Positions 18,711 to 26,737 of a stretch of 64,000 bases of DNA are shown one piece after another. The translations under genes and the position numbers were made by a program. The notes under the pieces are model-generated. The model ran no database searches. It saw only the letters and a program-made list of their open reading frames with translations, and had not been told where the DNA came from. The first letter of the stretch is position 1. Each line of letters begins with the position of its first letter. This DNA comes from Pararhizobium sp. YC-54. Lineage in GTDB: Bacteria > Pseudomonadota > Alphaproteobacteria > Rhizobiales > Rhizobiaceae. The stretch is taken from contig NZ_JAOYTH010000021.1 of assembly GCF_025847205.1 (NCBI RefSeq), forward strand, positions 1 to 64,000, read 5' to 3'.

Positions 18711-19316
18711 ATGCTGACGTTGATCCATGCGCCGCAGTCGCGCTCTTCGCGTATCATCTGGCTGCTTGAGGAACTGGGAGCTGAGTACGATATCCGCTAT
18801 GTCTCCATTCGCCGCTGGGATGGCTCGGGCGGGCCGGATGACAACAATCCGCATCCGCACAAGCAGGTTCCGGCCCTGCTGCACAATGGTGCGCTGATCA
18901 CCGAATCGACGGCAGTCGTGCAGTACCTGGTCGAACTGTATCCGCAGTCCGAACTGGGCCGCCCGCCGGGACATGCAGAGCGCGGCGCCTATCTGTCCTG
19001 GCTTGCCTATTATGCCGGCGTGATAGAACCGTCCGGAAGCGCTTTCCTGTCGGGTGTTGCCGCTGGACATCCGGCTCTTTTGAAAGTTTACGAGGATATG
19101 TGCGTGCATGTGGTCGCGACGCTGACGAAGCAGCCTTATCTGCTTGGCAACACCATCAGTGCCGCCGATCTGCTGCTGGTCAGCGCGCTGACATGGATGC
19201 GCAAGCTGTTGCCGGACAGTGCGGTGGTCGATCAATATGTTCAATCGATAACGGCGCGGCCGGCACTTGCCCGGGCCCGTGCGGTCGATGTCAAACCGGA
19301 TGGATTTCATGACTGA
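18711..19316 (+). CDS. glutathione S-transferase family protein
   Basis: The 201-residue protein has a thioredoxin-like N-terminal domain: MLTLIHAPQSRSSRIIWLLEELG, the cis-Pro segment HKQVPALLHNG and the glutathione-contacting TESTAVVQYL. An all-helical C-terminal domain contains LLGNTISAADLLLVSALTW with the N-capping box. The substrate is unknown. Its stop overlaps the folA start by eight bases (ATGACTGA), so the two are co-translated. Confidence 0.9.
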   Translation: MLTLIHAPQSRSSRIIWLLEELGAEYDIRYVSIRRWDGSGGPDDNNPHPHKQVPALLHNGALITESTAVVQYLVELYPQSELGRPPGHAERGAYLSWLAYYAGVIEPSGSAFLSGVAAGHPALLKVYEDMCVHVVATLTKQPYLLGNTISAADLLLVSALTWMRKLLPDSAVVDQYVQSITARPALARARAVDVKPDGFHD

Positions 19317-19824
19317 GCCGCAAATAAGCATTGTCGTTGCGGTGTCCGCCAATGGCGTGATCGGCAGGGATGGCGGACTGCCGTGGCACCTGCCGAGCGA
19401 CCTCAAGCGCTTCAAGGCCCTGACGCTCGGAAAGCCGGTGATCATGGGGCGAAAGACCTGGGCCTCGATCGGAAGGCCGCTTCCGGGCCGTCCCAATATC
19501 ATCGTCAGCCGCGATGCGCATTTCGCGGCAGAGGGGGCAATTGCCGTTCAATCGCTGGAGACCGCGCTTGATGAAGCATCGAGGCTGGCCGTTGATCTTG
19601 GTGTCGATGAAGTCTGCGTGATTGGCGGTGGTGAGATCTACCGTCAGGCGATTGACGTCGCCGATCTCTTGCATGTCACCACGGTCGCCGCCGAGGTTGA
19701 GGGCGATACCCGGTTTCCCGCCATCGATCCCTCAGTTTTCGAACGGATCGTCGATGAGCCCCTGCCGCGGGGCGAGAAGGACAGCCACGCGATGCATTTC
19801 TCGACCTGGCGGCGTAAAAGCTGA
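19309..19824 (+). CDS. folA: dihydrofolate reductase
   Basis: The 171-residue protein has the usual DHFR length. It contains IGRDGGLPWHLPSDLKRFK (the Met20-loop equivalent with catalytic Asp), PVIMGRKTWASIGRPLPGR (NADPH binding) and VIGGGEIYRQAI. It reduces the dihydrofolate made by ThyA. The start at ATG 19309 overlaps the end of the GST gene. The ACTG-rich gap before hflK is 150 bases. Confidence 0.96.
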   Translation: MTEPQISIVVAVSANGVIGRDGGLPWHLPSDLKRFKALTLGKPVIMGRKTWASIGRPLPGRPNIIVSRDAHFAAEGAIAVQSLETALDEASRLAVDLGVDEVCVIGGGEIYRQAIDVADLLHVTTVAAEVEGDTRFPAIDPSVFERIVDEPLPRGEKDSHAMHFSTWRRKS

Positions 19825-19974
19825 GCAATGCTAACTATTTTGCCGGATTTACGGTGAAGTTGGATGCGCCGCGTTGAAAGCCGTTCTGGACATACCTATA
19901 ACGGGTTCACATCATGGCCTGCGGCGTGTCCGCGGGGAATTGATCTTAGAATTCTTTCTATAGAAGAGGTATGA

Positions 19975-21081
19975 ATGCCCTGGAGCAATCAGAACGGCGG
20001 CGGCGGTGGTCCTTGGGGCGGCGGCGGCGGAAACAAGGGTCCCTGGGGCCAGGGGCCGAACCGGCCGCGTGGCGGTGGCCGTGGCAATGGCGGTCCTCCG
20101 GATCTCGAGGAAATCTTCCGCCGAGGTCAGGACCAGCTGAAAGGCGTGGTGCCGGGTGGTTTTAACGGCGGCGTCGCCGCGATCATCGGTCTTCTGTTTG
20201 TCGGCTTCATCCTCATCAACTCGATCTACACCGTCCAGCCGGACGAGCGCGGCGTCGAAATGCGGTTCGGAAAGCCGAAGGACGAGATTTCCATGCCGGG
20301 CCTGCACTATCATTTCTGGCCGCTTGAAACGGTCGAGATGGTCAAGATCACCGAGCAGCAGCAGAATATCGGCAGCAAGTCGGGCATTGGCGACCAGTCG
20401 GCCGCCGGTCTGATGCTGTCGGGCGACCAGAATATCGTCAACGTCCAGTTCTCCGTCCTGTTTTCCGTGACCGATCCGAAGGCCTATCTCTTCAACGTCG
20501 AGGATCCGTCCGACACGCTGCAGCAGGTTGCCGAAAGCGCCATGCGCGAAGTCGTCGGCCGCCGTCCGGCCCAGGACATCTTCCGCGACAACCGTCAGGC
20601 GATCGCAGCCGACGTGAAGACGACGATCCAGGCAACGATGGATACCTATGGTGCCGGCGTCTCCGTCAACACCGTCGCCATCGAAGATGCGGCTCCGCCG
20701 CGCGAAGTGGCCGATGCGTTCGACGAAGTGCAGCGCGCCGAGCAGGACGAAGACCGGTTCGTCGAAGAAGCCAACCAGTATGCCAACCAGGTGCTCGGCA
20801 AGGCCCGTGGTCAGGCAGCCCAGTTGCGCGAAGAGGCGGCCGCCTACAAGGGCCGTGTCGTCAAGGAAGCACAGGGTGAGGCGCAGCGCTTCATCTCTGT
20901 CTATGATGCCTATGCCAAGGCTCCCGACGTGACGCGCAAGCGTCTCTATCTCGAAACCATGCAAGGGGTTCTCGGCAAGTCCAAGAAGGTCATTCTCGAC
21001 GAGAAGAACGGCCAGGGCGTGCTGCCCTATCTGCCGCTCAATGAAATCGGCAAGCCCGCGCAGTCGGGAGGGGCCCAGTAA
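19975..21081 (+). CDS. hflK: FtsH protease modulator HflK
   Basis: The 368-residue protein has the diagnostic Gly/Trp/Asn-rich N-terminus (MPWSNQNGGGGGPWGGGGG), one transmembrane helix (AAIIGLLFVGFILINSIYTV) and an SPFH/band-7 domain ending in a helical region. HflK and HflC form a large inner-membrane cage around FtsH. The gene overlaps hflC by one base (TAATG), which suggests equimolar expression. Confidence 0.96.
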   Translation: MPWSNQNGGGGGPWGGGGGNKGPWGQGPNRPRGGGRGNGGPPDLEEIFRRGQDQLKGVVPGGFNGGVAAIIGLLFVGFILINSIYTVQPDERGVEMRFGKPKDEISMPGLHYHFWPLETVEMVKITEQQQNIGSKSGIGDQSAAGLMLSGDQNIVNVQFSVLFSVTDPKAYLFNVEDPSDTLQQVAESAMREVVGRRPAQDIFRDNRQAIAADVKTTIQATMDTYGAGVSVNTVAIEDAAPPREVADAFDEVQRAEQDEDRFVEEANQYANQVLGKARGQAAQLREEAAAYKGRVVKEAQGEAQRFISVYDAYAKAPDVTRKRLYLETMQGVLGKSKKVILDEKNGQGVLPYLPLNEIGKPAQSGGAQ

Positions 21082-21998
21082 TGACCAATCGTCTTCCCTA
21101 TATCCTCATCGGTCTGGCGCTCGTGCTGATGGCGGTCTATTCCTCCGTGTTCATCGTCAACCAGCGCCAGCAGGCAATTGTCGTGCGCTTCGGTCAGATC
21201 AAGGACGTCAAGACCGAGCCGGGCCTGTATTTCAAGCTGCCTTTCGCCTTCATGGATGCCGACCGCGTTCAGTATGTCGAGAAACAGGCCCTGCGCTTCG
21301 ATCTCGACAACATCCGCGTCCAGGTCTCCGGCGGCAAGTTCTATGAAGTCGATGCCTTCGTCGTTTACAAGATCGCCGATGCGCGGCGCTTCCGCGAAAC
21401 GGTTTCCGGCGATCGGGAATCGGCCGAATCGCGCCTTCGCACCCGTCTCGACGCTTCGTTGCGCCGGGTCTACGGTCTGCGCGGCTTTGAATCGGCCCTG
21501 TCCGAAGAGCGTGCATCGATGATGCGCGAAGTTCGCGCCGACCTGAAGACCGACGCCGAATCGCTCGGCCTCAACATCGAGGACGTCCGCATCCAGCGCA
21601 CGGACCTGACGCAGGAAGTTTCGCAGCAGACATTCGAGCGGATGAAGGCGGAACGTCTGGCGGAAGCCGAACTGATCCGCGCCCGTGGTAACGAAAAGGG
21701 CCAGACCCGCCGTGCCGTTGCCGACCGTCAGGTGGTCGAGTTCGTTGCCGAAGCGCAGCGCGATTCGGAAATCCTGCGTGGTGAAGGCGAAGCCGAGCGG
21801 ACAGCCGTTTTTGCCGATGCCTTTTCCCGGGATCCGAAGTTCTTCGAGTTCTACCGCTCGATGACGGCCTATGATCAGGCGATCGGTAGTCCGGAGACGA
21901 CGCTGGTTCTGTCGCCAGACTCGGAATTCTTCCGTTATTTCAACAGTTCGGACGGGGCACCGGCTCCTTCCGCCGCTCAGCCCGCTGCAGGAAACTGA
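21081..21998 (+). CDS. hflC: FtsH protease modulator HflC
   Basis: The 305-residue protein has an N-terminal membrane helix (YILIGLALVLMAVYSSVFIV) and a band-7 domain containing QAIVVRFGQIKDVKTEPGLYFKLPF, RTRLDASLRRVYGLRGFE and the helical FERMKAERLAEAELIRARG segment. It pairs with HflK to control FtsH. A Pro/Ala tail closes the protein. Confidence 0.96.
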   Translation: MTNRLPYILIGLALVLMAVYSSVFIVNQRQQAIVVRFGQIKDVKTEPGLYFKLPFAFMDADRVQYVEKQALRFDLDNIRVQVSGGKFYEVDAFVVYKIADARRFRETVSGDRESAESRLRTRLDASLRRVYGLRGFESALSEERASMMREVRADLKTDAESLGLNIEDVRIQRTDLTQEVSQQTFERMKAERLAEAELIRARGNEKGQTRRAVADRQVVEFVAEAQRDSEILRGEGEAERTAVFADAFSRDPKFFEFYRSMTAYDQAIGSPETTLVLSPDSEFFRYFNSSDGAPAPSAAQPAAGN

Positions 21999-22006
21999 TC
22001 AGCGAC

Positions 22007-22192
22007 ATGGGTGATTTTCTGACAGGAATCGCATTTTTCCTGATCATCGAGGGGCTGGTGTACGCACTGGCCCCTTTGGTTTTGGTGGAAATGGCCAAGC
22101 GTTTGCCCCATATTCCAGAGCAACAGTTGCGGCTGTTCGGGCTCGTCTCCGTCGTCATTGGCGTCGCACTTGTCTGGATGGTGCGAGGATAA
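22007..22192 (+). CDS. DUF2065 small membrane protein
   Basis: The 61-residue protein has two hydrophobic helices (LTGIAFFLIIEGLVYALAP and LFGLVSVVIGVALVWMV) joined by a basic/polar loop (MAKRLPHIPEQQLR), the DUF2065 pattern. It follows hflC by eight bases. This hfl-linked position is common in proteobacteria and suggests a role with the HflKC-FtsH complex, not shown experimentally as far as I know. Confidence 0.88.
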   Translation: MGDFLTGIAFFLIIEGLVYALAPLVLVEMAKRLPHIPEQQLRLFGLVSVVIGVALVWMVRG

Positions 22193-22195
22193 GAG

Positions 22196-22582
22196 ATGAC
22201 ACATAAATTGCTTATTCGATTGGTGGATGCAGAATATGCGATCACGAGGCTCAACATTGGAACGCCGCTGCCGGAATGGCTGCCGGGAGCAGGTTTCTGG
22301 GCTGTCTCCAGTTCGCGCGAGGAAATGACGCTCGTGTGCCGGGCGGCGCGCATTCCCTCCAATGTCCAATCATCAGGCGGCTGGCGCTGTTTCCGCATCG
22401 AGCAGCATTTCAATTTCGAAGTGCCGGGCATTCTCGCCTCCGTGCTGAACCCGCTCTCTGAGGCCGGTGTCGGCATCTTCGCCAATTCCACCTTCAGCAC
22501 CGATTATATCTTCATCATCGGCTCCGACATCGACAAGGCCGTGGCGGCGCTGAAGGCGCACGGTCACGAACTGATGAATTGA
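22196..22582 (+). CDS. ACT-domain protein
   Basis: The 128-residue protein resembles stand-alone double-ACT proteins. EMTLVCRAARIP is followed by the second ACT-like half with VPGILASVLNPLSEAGVGIFANSTFSTDYIFI. The latter motif is shared with the ACT-7/CASTOR-type amino-acid sensors. A small-molecule (amino acid) sensing role is likely; the ligand is unknown. It begins three bases after the DUF2065 gene, inside the hfl-degP cluster. Confidence 0.83.
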   Translation: MTHKLLIRLVDAEYAITRLNIGTPLPEWLPGAGFWAVSSSREEMTLVCRAARIPSNVQSSGGWRCFRIEQHFNFEVPGILASVLNPLSEAGVGIFANSTFSTDYIFIIGSDIDKAVAALKAHGHELMN

Positions 22583-22792
22583 TGGGCTGGGGTTAGCGGC
22601 CCTTGAGGCGCTAACGAAAAGATGACTGGACGCGTCCCAAATCCGCCTTATCTTCGAACAGATTCTACGCCAACCTGCACAGCTTAGAGATTGACGGAAA
22701 GCCAGTCTCCAAGCCGTGACGTCCGTCCGTAGGACGAAATTTCCTGCCGACCGTTGTTGCGGCGGCATGCGTTGCCAAATCGAGAGGACCCC

Positions 22793-24325
22793 ATGGGCTT
22801 GTCCATCCGCGCTTCCTTCTTCCGGTCCGTCACGCTCGCTGCGAGCGCTGCTCTCATGATGAATACCGTGCCGGCCCTGTCCGTGGCCCAGGCGCAGATC
22901 AAGGCACCGGTGACGATGCAGCAGGGGCCGGATTCGGTTGCCGATCTTGCGGCCGGACTGCTTGATGCCGTCGTCAACATCTCGACCTCGCAGAACGTCA
23001 AGAACGACGACCAGGCGCCAATGCCGCAGGTGCCGGAAGGTTCGCCATTCCAGGACTTCTTCGATGAATTCTTCAAGGGGCAGGGTGGCGAGGGCGGCAA
23101 TCGCCAGCGCACGGTCAACTCGCTCGGTTCCGGCTTCGTCATCGATCCCTCGGGGATCATCGTCACCAACAATCACGTGATCGAGGGTGCCGACGATATC
23201 GAGGTCAATTTCGCCAATGGCTCCAAGCTCAAGGCCAAGCTGATCGGCACGGATACGAAGACCGACCTTGCGGTTCTGAAGGTCGAGCCGAAAAGGCCTT
23301 TGACCGCCGTTCCGATCGGCGATTCCCGGCAGATGCGGATCGGCGACTGGGTGATGGCGATCGGCAATCCGTTCGGTCTTGGCGGCACGGTGACGGTGGG
23401 TATCATTTCGGCGCGCGGCCGCAATATCAATGCCGGCCCCTATGACAATTTCATCCAGACCGATGCTGCGATCAACAAGGGCAATTCCGGCGGCCCGCTC
23501 TTCAACATGAAGGGCGAGGTCATCGGCATCAACACGGCGATCATTTCCCCCACGGGCGGATCGATCGGCATCGGTTTCTCGGTTCCGACCGAACTTGCCG
23601 GCAACGTCATTTCCCAGCTCAGGGAGTTCGGTGAAACCCATCGCGGCTGGCTTGGCGTGCGCATTCAACCGGTTACAGCCGATATTGCCGAAAGCCTGAA
23701 GATGGAGACACCAAAGGGTGCGCTCATTGCCGGCGTCATCAAGGGCGGCCCGGTCGATGGCGGTGCGATCAAGACAGGTGACGTGATCCTGAAGTTCGAC
23801 GGCCGCGATGTCGTCGAAATGCGCGATCTGCCACGGGTCGTCGCCGAAAGCCCGGTCGGCAAGGCCGTCGATGTGGTGATCATCCGCGACGGCAAGGAGA
23901 TGACCGTCAAGGTGACACTCGGCCGCCTCGAAGATGGCGAAGATCTTGCCGAGGCGGAAGCCAAGACCTCGCCGACGCAAGAAGGCACCGATCAGGCAGA
24001 GCCGCCTGCCGCCGACTTGCCTGCTTCCGACATCGTGCTCGGCATGAAGCTTGCGGTGCTCGACGCTGAAAGCCGCAAGACCTATGGCATTTCGGAGGAT
24101 GTCGAGGGCGTCGTCATCGCCGAGGTTCAGCCGCAATCGGCCGCCGCCGAACGGCGGATCGCCTCCGGCGACGTGATCGTCGAGATCGGCCAGGAGGCAA
24201 TGAAAACGCCGGAAGACGTTTCGGCAAGGGTCGAGGAACTGAAGGCCGACGGCCGGCGCAATGCGCTTTTGATGATCGCCAACAAGACCGGCGAACTGCG
24301 GTTTGTGACCGTGCGGATGGAATAG
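22793..24325 (+). CDS. degP: periplasmic serine protease/chaperone, DegP/HtrA (Do) family
   Basis: The 510-residue protein has a signal peptide (residues 1-35, ending near SVAQAQ). The trypsin-like domain holds the catalytic His in VTNNHVIEG, Asp in KTDLAVLKV and Ser in GNSGGPLFN, followed by two PDZ domains (about 290-385 and 420-510). A linker rich in Glu, Ala and Pro separates them. It degrades or refolds misfolded envelope proteins. The ATG at 22793 was chosen because the signal peptide begins there. A 210-base gap before it may contain its own promoter. Confidence 0.95.
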   Translation: MGLSIRASFFRSVTLAASAALMMNTVPALSVAQAQIKAPVTMQQGPDSVADLAAGLLDAVVNISTSQNVKNDDQAPMPQVPEGSPFQDFFDEFFKGQGGEGGNRQRTVNSLGSGFVIDPSGIIVTNNHVIEGADDIEVNFANGSKLKAKLIGTDTKTDLAVLKVEPKRPLTAVPIGDSRQMRIGDWVMAIGNPFGLGGTVTVGIISARGRNINAGPYDNFIQTDAAINKGNSGGPLFNMKGEVIGINTAIISPTGGSIGIGFSVPTELAGNVISQLREFGETHRGWLGVRIQPVTADIAESLKMETPKGALIAGVIKGGPVDGGAIKTGDVILKFDGRDVVEMRDLPRVVAESPVGKAVDVVIIRDGKEMTVKVTLGRLEDGEDLAEAEAKTSPTQEGTDQAEPPAADLPASDIVLGMKLAVLDAESRKTYGISEDVEGVVIAEVQPQSAAAERRIASGDVIVEIGQEAMKTPEDVSARVEELKADGRRNALLMIANKTGELRFVTVRME

Positions 24326-24375
24326 TTTTCGCCGGCCGGTGCTGATTGAGCTTGAAGCGCTCTAAAAGCCTGCCT

Positions 24376-24933
24376 TTATCGTCTCAGCCACTCTTCCCGG
24401 CCGATGGCATAGACGACGTGATGTTTGAGGTGCGGAGCCGTATCCGGCACCCGCGGATGCTCAAAGTCACGCGACGGATCGTGACGCATGCCGAGGCGTT
24501 TCATCACGGCTGTCGAGCGTTGGTTGTTTTCAACCGCGAAAGAGACGATTTCCGGAAGCGCGTGCGCTTCAAAGCCATGCCGCAGCATCGCTTCGGCCGC
24601 TTCGGTGACAAATCCCCGACGCCAGAAACGGACGGCGAGCCGCCAGCCGATCTCGACCGTGCCATCCGGCAGGAATGGCTCCAGATCGGTGCGCGCGAGG
24701 CCGAGAAAGCCGATCGGCTCGTCGGTGTCCTTGAGTGCAAGGGCGAAAAAACCAAGCCCGGTTTCGCGGATACGGCGCTGCGCCTCGTCCATCAGCGCAT
24801 CGGATTCCTCGCGGGAACGCTGGCGCGGAAAGAACTCCATCACCTTCGGATCGGCATTGATTTCGGCAAACAGCGGCCGGTCCGTCTCCAGCCAGTTGCG
24901 GATGCGCAGGCGCTCCGTTTCCAGGATGATCAC
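24376..24933 (-). CDS. GNAT N-acetyltransferase (RimJ/RimL type)
   Basis: The 185-residue protein starts ETERLRIRNWLETD, the N-terminus of the Acetyltransf_3 group. It has the acetyl-CoA-binding region WRRGFVTEAAEAMLRHGF and the NQRSTAVMKRLGM motif. The substrate is unknown; relatives acetylate protein N-termini or small molecules. It overlaps the end of serB by four bases on the same strand, so it is translationally coupled to it. Confidence 0.9.
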   Translation of the reverse strand: MIILETERLRIRNWLETDRPLFAEINADPKVMEFFPRQRSREESDALMDEAQRRIRETGLGFFALALKDTDEPIGFLGLARTDLEPFLPDGTVEIGWRLAVRFWRRGFVTEAAEAMLRHGFEAHALPEIVSFAVENNQRSTAVMKRLGMRHDPSRDFEHPRVPDTAPHLKHHVVYAIGREEWLRR

Positions 24934-25817
24934 CTGACGAAATCCGTCTTCCGGTAGCCCTGAATATAGAGAAGGGCGGTGAGGTCGGCATGGTCGATGC
25001 GAATTTTCACCTGCGAGGAAACGACTGGCTTGGCATGCAGGGCGACGCCGGCCCCGGCCAGATGCAGCATGCCGAGATCGTTGGCGCCATCGCCGACGGC
25101 AAGGGCATCGGCGGTCGAAATGCCAAGCTTCGTCGTGATATCGACCAGCGCATCGACCTTGGCCTGCTTGCCGAGGATAGGCTCGGCGACCGTGCCAGTC
25201 AGATAGCCGTCCTTCTCGATGAGGATATTGGCGCGGTTTTCGTTGAAGCCGAGCGTTGCTGCAATCGGACCGGTAAAGACGGTAAAGCCGCCGGAGACCA
25301 ATGCGGTATAATAGCCCTTGGCCTTCATCGTCGCGACCAGTTCGCGGCCGCCGGGGGTCAGCGTGATGCGCTTTTCGATGACGTCGCTAACGACGCTGAG
25401 CGGTAGGCCCTTGAGCAGGGCGACGCGCTCGGTCAGCGCCGGCTCGAAGGCGATCTCGCCATTCATCGCACGGGCCGTGATCGCCGCGACCTTGTCCTTC
25501 AGGCCGACTTCGGCGGCAAGTTCGTCAATGCATTCCTGGCCGATCATGGTGGAGTCCATGTCGGCGATCAGAAGTTTCTTGCGGCGCGTCTCGGCGTTCT
25601 GGACGATGACATCGACCGGCGCATCGCCGATCACGCCGCGCAGCAGCGCTTCCTGCCAGTCCGGATTGGCGCCGTCCTTCAGCGCGATGTCGCAGGCGAC
25701 GCCGTCGGCAAGCCAGTAGAGGCCGGATGCATCGACCGCGGCTGCTGCCTCTTCGGCGAGCGCTGTGGTCAGGACAGGATTTGACGGATTGGCAACAAGC
25801 GTGGCAACGAAGGCCAT
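24930..25817 (-). CDS. serB: phosphoserine phosphatase
   Basis: The 295-residue protein has an N-terminal ACT-like region and a C-terminal HAD phosphatase. Motif I is IADMDSTMIGQECIDELA with the two Asp residues, motif II is in VSGGFTVF, and motif III is GDGANDLGML. It makes the last step of serine synthesis. Its ATG at 25817-25815 overlaps the ATG of the divergent miaA by two bases, so each promoter must lie inside the other gene or its 5' region. Confidence 0.95.
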   Translation of the reverse strand: MAFVATLVANPSNPVLTTALAEEAAAAVDASGLYWLADGVACDIALKDGANPDWQEALLRGVIGDAPVDVIVQNAETRRKKLLIADMDSTMIGQECIDELAAEVGLKDKVAAITARAMNGEIAFEPALTERVALLKGLPLSVVSDVIEKRITLTPGGRELVATMKAKGYYTALVSGGFTVFTGPIAATLGFNENRANILIEKDGYLTGTVAEPILGKQAKVDALVDITTKLGISTADALAVGDGANDLGMLHLAGAGVALHAKPVVSSQVKIRIDHADLTALLYIQGYRKTDFVR

Positions 25818-26721
25818 GATGAAAAACCTTGAGATTGGACAGGACGCGATCCTGATAACCGGGCCGACCGCCAGCGGCAAGTCCGCTCTCGCCGTTCAGC
25901 TGGCGAAACGGCACAATGGCGTGGTGATCAATGCCGACAGCATGCAGGTCTACGATACGCTGCATGTGCTGACGGCGCGTCCGTCAGACACGGATATGCA
26001 GGGTATCCAGCATCATCTTTACGGCCATGTTCCGGCCTCGCGGCACTATTCGACGGGCGAGTGGTTCCGGGATGCCACCGAGGTTCTCAAGGTGGTCCGT
26101 AGCCAAGGCAAGATACCCGTCTTCGTCGGCGGCACCGGGCTCTACTTCAAGGCGCTGACCGGCGGCTTGTCGGATATGCCGGCTGTGCCCGCCGCGATCC
26201 GCGACGATGTGCGGGGCCGGTTACAGGCGAAAGGGGCCGAGGCTCTGCATGCGATCCTGTCGCAGAAGGATCCGGAAACCGCCGCAACTTTGCGGCCAGG
26301 CGACGGACAACGCATTGCGCGCGCGCTGGAAATATTCGAGGCGACCGGCCAGTCCATTCGTGTCTTTCAGGCGCGGCAGGGGCCGGTTGCAATCGACCCC
26401 GAAAAAGCCTTGAAAATCGTCGTGCTGCCGGAACGGGCGCTGCTGCGCCAGCGGATTGACCGGCGCTTTGCGGGGATGCTGGAAAGCGGCGCCGTCGATG
26501 AGGTGAGGGCTCTCCTGTCGCTTGATCTCAAGCCGGAAATGCCGGCGATGAAGGCGATCGGCGTGCCGCAGATAACGGCCCTGCTTTCCGGCACGATGAG
26601 CAAGCCCGAGGTGATCGAAACCGCCTCCGCCGCCACACGGCAATATGCCAAGCGGCAGATGACCTGGTTCCGCAATCAGCTTGACGACAGCTGGCTACGC
26701 TTGGACCCGGCGAGCGCCTGA
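25816..26721 (+). CDS. miaA: tRNA dimethylallyltransferase
   Basis: The 301-residue protein opens with the P-loop ITGPTASGKSALAVQLA and then INADSMQVYDTL, which contains the catalytic Asp. VFVGGTGLYFKAL and the C-terminal ATRQYAKRQMTWFRNQ follow. It adds dimethylallyl to A37 of UNN-decoding tRNAs. The ATG may be at 25816 or 25819; no clear ribosome site was seen. Confidence 0.95.
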   Translation: MMKNLEIGQDAILITGPTASGKSALAVQLAKRHNGVVINADSMQVYDTLHVLTARPSDTDMQGIQHHLYGHVPASRHYSTGEWFRDATEVLKVVRSQGKIPVFVGGTGLYFKALTGGLSDMPAVPAAIRDDVRGRLQAKGAEALHAILSQKDPETAATLRPGDGQRIARALEIFEATGQSIRVFQARQGPVAIDPEKALKIVVLPERALLRQRIDRRFAGMLESGAVDEVRALLSLDLKPEMPAMKAIGVPQITALLSGTMSKPEVIETASAATRQYAKRQMTWFRNQLDDSWLRLDPASA

Positions 26722-26737
26722 GTTTTGGCATTCCAGG

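Noticed and set aside
19912..20964. 350-residue minus-strand frame
   Set aside because: It is antisense to hflK, whose family match is clear.
22373..24136. 587-residue minus-strand frame
   Set aside because: It is antisense to degP and the ACT gene, with no recognisable domain.
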